In this document: piece after piece, positions 56,301-64,000 of the stretch | Position numbering within the stretch: position 1 is the stretch's first letter | How the letters are laid out: each line of letters opens with the position of its first letter | Assembly (NCBI RefSeq): GCF_033439725.1 | Contig: NW_026944383.1 | Span: 6,882,001-6,946,000, forward strand | Reading direction: 5' to 3' | From: Neurospora tetraspora | Taxonomy: Eukaryota > Ascomycota > Sordariomycetes > Sordariales > Sordariaceae | DNA: 64,000 nucleotides | The notes under the pieces: model-generated | Databases searched by the model: none | What the model was told of the DNA's origin: nothing | What the model saw: the letters and a program-made list of their open reading frames with translations, nothing else | Position numbers and translations under genes: made by a program

Positions 56301-59300
56301 GCAGTGTGAATGAAGAGGTTGGGTGCCTTGAGCTGGAGTTTTAGCGAGACACGATCGGTCGGATAGGCAGAGCCGCACACAGCAGGCTGTGATGGTTTGT
56401 GTCGAACCCGATTTTTCTTCACACGGTTCAACTTCCCCGGTGAGAAAAAAAAGTGATAGCCAAAAGGTGCATATCGCCAGGGTTGCACTACATGCTCCGC
56501 GGACATGGCTTGGACGATAGCGCGTCCAACATCCAACGCGTCTCCGGCTTCTCTGTTTTTGAGTTTTCATGGTCCAAATCGATCTGACTCTTTGCCTACC
56601 TCGACGATGATCACAAATGGCTTATAGTTTTGCAGAACTAAGATGAAAATAACACCACTGCCCAAAGACGATGGTACCGTGTTGCTATAACCATATCTTA
56701 ATTGCTGATTGTTTTACAGTAGCCTTCTTGATCGATACACGCCTCTATCAACTTGATGCACCACCCGATGAGACTGACAGCCCCGGGAACTAACAACAAC
56801 ACATGCTGTCGCGCGAACTTTGTTGAGCTGTAGGTACATCCGAAAGCCGCCTAAATTTAGTCCGAGCAACGTCACATACGAAGTCGGGCTTTTTGCAAAG
56901 TCAGGAGAAACGGCTTCCGTCGCACCGTAGCGGACCATAATACCTCTCGACAGTTTGAACCGGCGGCCTTGCCACGCTCATGCGGCGGTTCGATTGTGCG
57001 GTGTTGAGGAGATACCTGCCTCTCGTGTGATCAACAGCCATCGATGATGGCATTCCAGGTAGCGGCTAACACAATGATGGGCCCCTCTCCGGACCTCCGG
57101 ATAGTCCTGATAGTGTAGCTAGCATAAACACGGGCGTCATTGTGAGCATCTGGCAAAGGTTGTTGATTGATGAGCGCAGGGTCGGTAGCTTGACCCTGGG
57201 CTTTGCCACGGAGTGCATTCGATTGGGCAAGAATGGAATATGTTTCCAAGTCCAAAGGCGCCCTCTCAGAGGACCGGGGATGCAGGAAGCAGCGAGGCCA
57301 ACTCATCTCATCGGGAGTTCCAGCCTCCACCCCCCAGCCCAATGGAAATGTCGGTGTGGACCACAACAGCAGACGTCAGAAACCAGAAACCGGGACTCTG
57401 CTGGCCCGCTGGGGCCTGATCATGCTCCACCCGTGGCCTCGTAAACCCCCGACGCGACCCCGCCGGACAACGGTTGACCGGCCTTGGTGGCATCTGTCAG
57501 ACTGTCATCCATCGTATGAAACTCGATCGATATGGAAAATCCATTCTTGCCATCCCGCGGGCAATATCGTGGTCTGTATATTGCAAACGATGAAGATGGG
57601 AATCAGAGGCTCTGACTTTGACTCTGCGGACTCACAGAGGCACGCGCCATGGTGATGCTGTCCTCGCAAAAGACGACGCTGCGCCGCAAGCCGGCATTGT
57701 TTCGGGGGGGTGCCCTTTGGGTTACGTGTTCCGTGTGCCGTGTGCCGGAAACGAATCTGACTGGATTGTGAACGAAGCTGTCCGCTGTGTTATTAGCAAA
57801 TCCGGTCAACAAAGAACATTGATGTCGCCGTAGCCGTGTACCAGCGAGATATCGGTGATAGCGGGGTACAAGGCTGGCTGGCTGGGTCGCATGTCTTTGA
57901 TCCGCAGTCAGGTGATGACACCATGTATCATCCAAACGCTTCTCTTGTACGATTTCGTGTGAGGTGTCCTTGTAGACCTCGCTGTCCTTGACTCCCGCCC
58001 ATGTTGCCCACCGGTCTTGGCGCTGGGATTCGGGACTTTGCGTTGCGACGGTGGTGGCGGCTCGGAAAGATGGGGGACGATGATTCTCGTCCTTCGTTGC
58101 AGGTTGCGGGTTGCGGCTCTCCGTGCTGCTCTGTGCATGTCCCTTGTGTCTGTTTGAAGCGTCTGGAGGACTCGTTTCTATCTCTTTGGTCGTTTGATAC
58201 AAAAGTGTAGCGAGGAATGGATTCTACTGGCTACAAATCCACGTTGTTGACTGTTAAATCTCCGGCGTCAAGACCACCTACCGCGACTCGGGAACTGCCG
58301 GCCGCGGTTCCCACTAGTATGCTGTCGTTGATGTGGTTCGCTCGGTTGTTCCCTTTCGAGGTGCAATGTTGACTCTGACTCGGTGACTGTCACTGTCAAA
58401 GCTCTCAGTCATGTCATCCAAAGCATCCCGTCTCTAAGACAAGAGGCAAGAGAACCTCAAACAACGAATCAAAACACCAAGGCCAGGCGACGGGAATTGG
58501 CGGCCCTAGCGGCCAGAGATTCACAATGGGGCTCCGGGGCCCGGGCCCTCGCTCGACTCCACCTTTTGCCCGTCCTCAGCCTGCCGGCGATGAGGTGGGG
58601 CGGGGGTAGGGAGGATCCCTTGGCTTCTCCGCATTCCACTTCCACTGATTGTGCACCCCTCTCGAGACACCCTCTCTGACCCTGCATCACCTCATCTGTG
58701 TGCAACAACATCACGTCTTTCTCGAGACAAATGACAATACTCCAGGCTTCCTTCGGCCCAGCTTCCTTCACCATGTGGTCGCACAAAAGTCATGTCCGGT
58801 AACATGGAACTTTCTATTGTGTATCCTGCAACGGACCAGTCCGCCACCACAGAGTCCGGGCCGCTATCACAGCCCATATCGCGGCCCAATGGCTGATCAT
58901 GACGCCCCCAAAGACTGTTGGACAAAGACAAAAGCCAGCAGTGTGTACAGACTTGCACCGTCGACCGAACTTTCCATGCCCAAGGACACCAGCCACAAGG
59001 CGCATGATACGCAATCGATTCAAGTTTATGCGGAGTTCAAGCAAGACTCTAACCCCGTCCCCCTTGTGTGCCTGTCGTCCCGGCTGTCCTAGTGTAGAGG
59101 CTGTTCCCGCTCGTTTCCGCTGGCGCTAATATACGTACCTACATCAGATCAGACACTATCCTCATAGACACTCATCAGCAAGTGCAGTGCAGGAAGCTAA
59201 TTGTGCACGTCGTCCGTCATGGAAGCACGACTCCCTTCTTTGCATCCACTTATCATCATCCAGTTCTCAATTCCGCAACGAGCTACCCCGACCCAACTCG

Positions 59301-62300
59301 ACCTTTCGGGCGAATGGTAGACGAGCAGTCAGCTTCAGCTCTGCTATTCGACGCCCGGGAGCCTCATGGTACCCCATAGACAAGCTGCTCCTTTCGGTTC
59401 ACGAAACGTCAATCTTCCTTGTCATGTCACCCTCGGATTCACACGTCTTGCCCAAGCTTCAAATCTTTGCTATCAAAAGTGTCACTCACACATAATATTT
59501 CCCCCTGCTTCCTATGGGCATTCTACCTTTCTTGATATTACTCATCACTTTTGGTGATCCCGTCGTTGGTGACAACCGCAGGGATTCATCATTGATCACG
59601 AGACAAGATAGCTTGCTCATTTTGAGCCCCAGCCAGAGCTTTCCCCATGTTCACCAAATCACCATGTCAACCCCCACTGGAGCTAGAAACCCTGAAGATT
59701 CACCTCTTTTGGGGGACGAAGGGGAGTTGTGATTGACCAATGTGACCAAAACGTAAGGATTGGCAATGACCCAGTCCTGTTCTAGCGAGATACCGTCAGG
59801 GATCGAAGAGCTTTGCGGGGGCCTGCGATGCTACTGGTCCTCAATTTGATCGCTTCAGACATCACGTCTTGGCTGTGCTCTCTCTTTCTGGGGCGCCTGG
59901 TCCGCGAGGCTTCATCACATCGATATCCCCAGAAGACCTCAACTCTTGATCGGTTCTTGAATGTTCGTGAATCTTCAATCCGGCATATAGTTGGACATCA
60001 ATGAAGCTGTCGCTACCATGGCGGGGATGAAAAAGAGTCTTATTAACGTCTTGTTACGGACCACTTCTCTCTGCGCATGGTCTTGGCTGCGTTGGCAGAT
60101 TTCACCAACAACTACGTTCATATCATACCCCATGAACACTCGGTAATTTCCCTGCACATGACCATCACAAATGTGAACATTTTCCATACATGACCGAGTT
60201 TCTCATGAACTTGCTTATTAGCCGTCCCGTCGCCCTGTTTATTACTCTAGTCGCCTACACTGGTCGAGTGTCAATCCTTCTCTGGGAATTCTCCGTATCA
60301 GGCAGGCAGTCAGTCTTTTTGTGTCTTAAAGACGGATATTCCAATTTAAAGCGCCAGCCGGTTTCATTTTGGCGTTGAGCTGCAATACTGGCAAGAGTAC
60401 TACGATTCATTAGAGACGAGTGTCTATTCTGTTACCGGTAGAGATTTAATTGCGTACTTCTCAAGTGATAGCACCGCCTCGATCAAAAATTATATTGCTG
60501 AGTCACAAAGCTACGTTGTAGGTGCAAGCTTTGCCCACAACGATGATGCCTCACAGGTTATTGAGCAGTCCTGCAAAGAGTAGTAACAAAAAGATTTATT
60601 GACCAGTGAACCACAAACCCAAAATGCTTAGCTAGTGCAAAACCCTTATCCGTGCAATGTGGCAGAAACAAAGTGCTGGATATCCGCCAGCCCCAAACTT
60701 ATTTTGCGCCAATTATTCTATTGAATCAGGCTCAGTTCACCATGCTTCCATGTGTGTCTTCTCTTCCCATGTGTGCCTTCTCCAGCTGGTGATCAAGCCA
60801 CCACCGCTAACCATCATCACACACTGTCGAATCAACATACAGAAAGATATCGAACCAACCGCCACGTGTCCACGAGTCCCACGCCAGAAAGAGAGCTCTG
60901 TCTTTTCTTCGCCTTGGGTCGTGAATGGCCGGGCGGCACGTGGGGATTTGGGGGATCGCAACCGTGTATGTACAACGAAAAAAGGTTGAGCAATCAATCT
61001 AATCTGACCTGGCCGGCCTTGTTGCCGTTATCGTCAGTGTCATCCATCATATCACAATAGATCCGACGGGGAAAGAAGGGCCGAAGGAAAGAACAACAAC
61101 AAGGATGACAAGTGAAGCTCGGAGATGGACGGCCATTTTCATGCCCTGTCCTTCTTGAGGGCCTATACTTTCGGAGTCTCGGAGATGAAGAAGCCGAGGA
61201 AGAATGAGGATTGGATTAAAGGACCAGGTGGGTGTGATGGGCTGGCCTGGCCAGTTGGTTGGGTGATTTCAAAAAAAAAAAAAAAAAAAAAAAAACCTTC
61301 CCAAGAGCTCAAGAACCCAAGAGATATTGAGAAGTAACCAGACATTGTCACCGTTCAAGTCAAATATCGGATATCGGATACCGGAAACGCGGAAATCGGA
61401 TACCAGACGGCTTGGATTACCAACACAAACGCTAGGTAACTTTTACTTTTCTTCTCTTCCGTCCCGACTGTCCGTGTCCTACCCCGGGATTCTTGAGTGC
61501 AAGTGGGTAGGTACAAGTAGGTAGGTAGTGTAGCTGTCACAATTTCCCGAGGTTGAAGACATCATAACAACGGGGCAAAACAGCAGTTTGAGAACAGTAA
61601 CATGACTACTCAATCACAGGCAGCTAGAATACTCGACACTACATGTACCAGCGGGTGATATTCGGTTCTACCTTACCAATTTCGGCGCCGAGATTTGTTC
61701 ATGATGGATGACTGATAGTAGGTAGACCGGAGCCGTCTGGTATGAGCCAAGTACGCTCACTCGGTTCCACTCGTGCTGTTGATGAGTTCCGAGATCATCA
61801 TCAAATGAATCCGGTCTCCGGCACTTTAGGCTGTGCTGGTATAGCTCGGTTCCGAAGATTTGCGATTTCGGATATTGAAGGAGAGTTCATTCAATGTAGA
61901 GGAGGGCCAGTCCATGTTATGTTGCTTCTTAACTACCTATTCTAACTCTATGTATATCGCTTCGAATGACTCAGCCCCAAAGCCCGGCGGTTGTCCTGGG
62001 AGGTTATGGCTGTGTTGATGACCGGGAAAATTGAACAGCTGGAAACGGCTTTGAGTTCCCGGTGGCTCTTCACCTGTGCTCTACCCGCCTGTAGAGGGAG
62101 CGGGAGGCAGGGACGACCGAGGAGGTTGACTGCTCGCTCGCTCTTTCCCACTTGCTCTTCATCCACATCGCTACTTCTTGTATCCCCTCCGACCGCGAGC
62201 CTGGGGAAGGAAGCGGAAGTCGCGATGGCTTTTGTTTTCTTTTCCTGGGCAGAGACCGCGACGTCCGATGCTCATGGCTCTACATCGTGATATCTCTTCG

Positions 62301-64000
62301 CTCACAGTTTCTACGTCAGAAGACGAACTGCCTGGTACTAACGACGAACGGGGTCACTGTTGTTTGATCCCGGCGTGGTAGTCCACTCTGAAACTTGTCT
62401 GATAAGATACTAACTAGGGATTAAGAAGTTTTCATGGCGATTAAGGCATCTTTCAAGCCTTGTTAGTCTGAATCTGCCCGTCACTACTCATCCTTCGTAT
62501 GCCCCATGGAAGATGCAAGTAGAGAATGAGAGTACGGCGTCGTCAAAATCTCGAGAGAGTTTTGGAGACACTTTGGCCGTTGCACAGCTCTGTCTTCGCC
62601 ACGACTTCCTATCGGCTATCTCGGGAGTCGGGAGTTATTCGACACCATCACATCACGCTGATTTGATGAGTTGAGGGAGGGGGGGGTCAGATCTTGCCGG
62701 ACGCCACACATCCACCCACACAGGCAACGGCTTATTGGCAGAGACGTGAGGAAAACAACCTCTCCGTTCCACGACTTCAACAAACCCGAAAGTCAGTCAG
62801 AAGACAACAACAAACATGAGAGTTGTGAACAGTAGAGGAGAGGGAGCGAGCGACTACATAACTGTCTGCCAAAGCTGGAGAGTACCAGTCCTCCACGTCC
62901 GATAACTCACCTAACATGACCAACCTAGTGACTGAATACGATAGTCAAACAGTTCCATCTGCTGTGCCTCCAGAGCCTCGTACCAGCGGAAAGGACTGTG
63001 CATGTTGTGTATATGTATAAGAGAGTCGGACCGGACTAGACTAAACCTGTCTAATAGAGAAGTGTTTGTCCTCGTTGTTTACCACTTTGTGTTGCTTCGA
63101 ATTATCCACTCGGATTAGGGCAGCTGATGTGATATCTACGTTTAAGACTAGAGCTACGGAGGCGGGTTTGCCATAGTCTCGGCGATGTCGATGGAAGCGG
63201 ATTGCAGTGAAATGGTTTAGTGTCATCAAAACGACAAGCCTGTAATGCTTTCTCTGGGTCTTGTCACTGTAGTGGAAGCATGTGGTCGCGGCGAGACAAT
63301 AAACTGATTTCGCAAGTTGCAAGCACGAAACGAACAGCGTCTTGCAACCATGAAAACAACGTGAAGCCAAGGTGCAATAGAGCATTATGAGCCGAGGGTC
63401 TTGTCTTGGTCTCATTCGGTCAGTGCTATCAACAAAGTAATGAAAAGAAAATCCGGAATTTCGACAGGCATCGCTCGATGATGCCTGAAACTGGCCACTG
63501 AGAACTCCCCCGATGGTGTTTCATCTCTGGGAGCTGACGAGATCCTAGGTATTACTGACATATGGGCAGCCAGATAGGCGGCCGTATCGAGCGGGCCTTC
63601 TCAGGCGGCCACCCGTCCTGACCACTACCCAGATGCTTGGTGTTGCGCACTTGCGATGACCAAGGCTGCGGTAAGAGCATCCATACTGGCGACTCGTATG
63701 AATCGCCTCGACAACGGAGCATCAGTATCTAGCACGTTGCCATGGCAGCAGGCGCGCGCTCTCGAAGACTTGAAAGTAAGTATACTCGCAAGTTAAATGG
63801 AGGGTTGGGTACTGAGCGCGCGCTCAAATAACGGGTTCGAAGTCGTTAACAACAGCCAATCGATGTGAAGGCGTTTAGAATTCTCTTCCAGGGCCAGATG
63901 CGGAAGTCCGGGGAGATCAACCAACAGAAGGCCCGGTAGATGGTTTCTTTCTCGCAAACTTAAGCGCATCATCAGCCGCGCGCCGTGATGGTCGGTCCTG
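53301..64000. other. Gene-poor region, no gene supported
   Basis: For about 10.7 kb no frame showed recognisable protein motifs, splice-joined conservation or coding bias on either strand. The longest frame (199 codons, minus, 57603-58202) is unconvincing. Local features are CCAAT/ATTGG boxes at 55658-55665, 55770-55774 and 55782-55786, an A25 run at 61271-61295, and a degenerate ATCGGATA repeat at 61365-61410. It may be a long regulatory upstream region, non-coding RNA territory or decayed sequence. Confidence 0.5.
61271..61295. repeat. Poly-A tract, 25 nt
   Basis: Uninterrupted run of 25 A on the plus strand, preceded by GGGTGATTTC. It could be a retrotransposition mark or a plain homopolymer. 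Confidence 0.9.

Noticed and set aside
57603-58202. 199-codon minus frame
   Set aside because: Composition is like random translation (many His, Arg, Thr, Gln) with no domain or intron signals.
1-64000. CRISPR array or prokaryotic operon features
   Set aside because: Spliceosomal introns and wide spacing show a eukaryotic nuclear genome; no regularly spaced repeats were seen.

Overview
The window is nuclear DNA of a filamentous ascomycete, most likely a Sordariomycete close to Neurospora, Sordaria or Podospora. Most genes carry one to three short introns (52-152 nt) with GT(A/G)NGT donors, CTAAC/CTGAC-like branch points and (C/T)AG acceptors. Intergenic spaces run to several kb and hold long homopolymer tracts. 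A CYT-18-type mitochondrial tyrosyl-tRNA synthetase, a PalF/PRR-3 pH-signalling arrestin and a fused betaine-lipid synthase all fit that group. No CRISPR array, operon or convincing tRNA/rRNA gene was seen. All exon structures were worked out by hand from splice consensus and protein continuity.

Layout. 1-0.67 kb: 3' part of a short-chain dehydrogenase gene. 1.4-8.7 kb: a relic zone with a broken SF1 helicase-like gene, an antisense C2H2 fragment, a coiled-coil reading frame, a stop-bearing nuclear-type relic, palindromes and tandem repeats. 8.8-11.8 kb (-): palF. 14.6-16.9 kb (+): F-box protein. 17.8-20.6 kb (-): a phenol 2-monooxygenase-type flavoprotein, followed in frame after its TAG by a 172-codon acidic/coiled-coil reading frame. 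22.8-25.6 kb (-): VPS53. 28.4-29.8 kb (-): a GH18 chitinase-like protein with a degenerate catalytic motif. 34.8-36.2 kb (+): DSK2 ubiquilin. 36.6-38.7 kb (-): NPR2. 39.3-41.4 kb (-): mitochondrial TyrRS, divergent from 42.4-43.1 kb (+) SDH4. 44.9-46.4 kb (-): a transcription-factor middle-homology-region gene with an apparent frameshift and no zinc cluster. 46.5-49.3 kb (-): BTA1. 51.7-52.6 kb (-): HAP2/NF-YA. About 53.3-64 kb: no gene could be supported.

Functional links. The genes are mostly independent housekeeping and signalling functions: pH sensing, TORC1/nitrogen (NPR2), endosome-Golgi tethering (VPS53), proteasome shuttling (DSK2), mitochondrial translation and splicing (TyrRS), respiration (SDH4), lipid remodelling (BTA1) and CCAAT-box transcription (HAP2). 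Two regulatory links can be proposed from sequence: CCAAT boxes in the shared TyrRS/SDH4 promoter and upstream of HAP2, and a CACGTG phosphate-type E-box upstream of BTA1.
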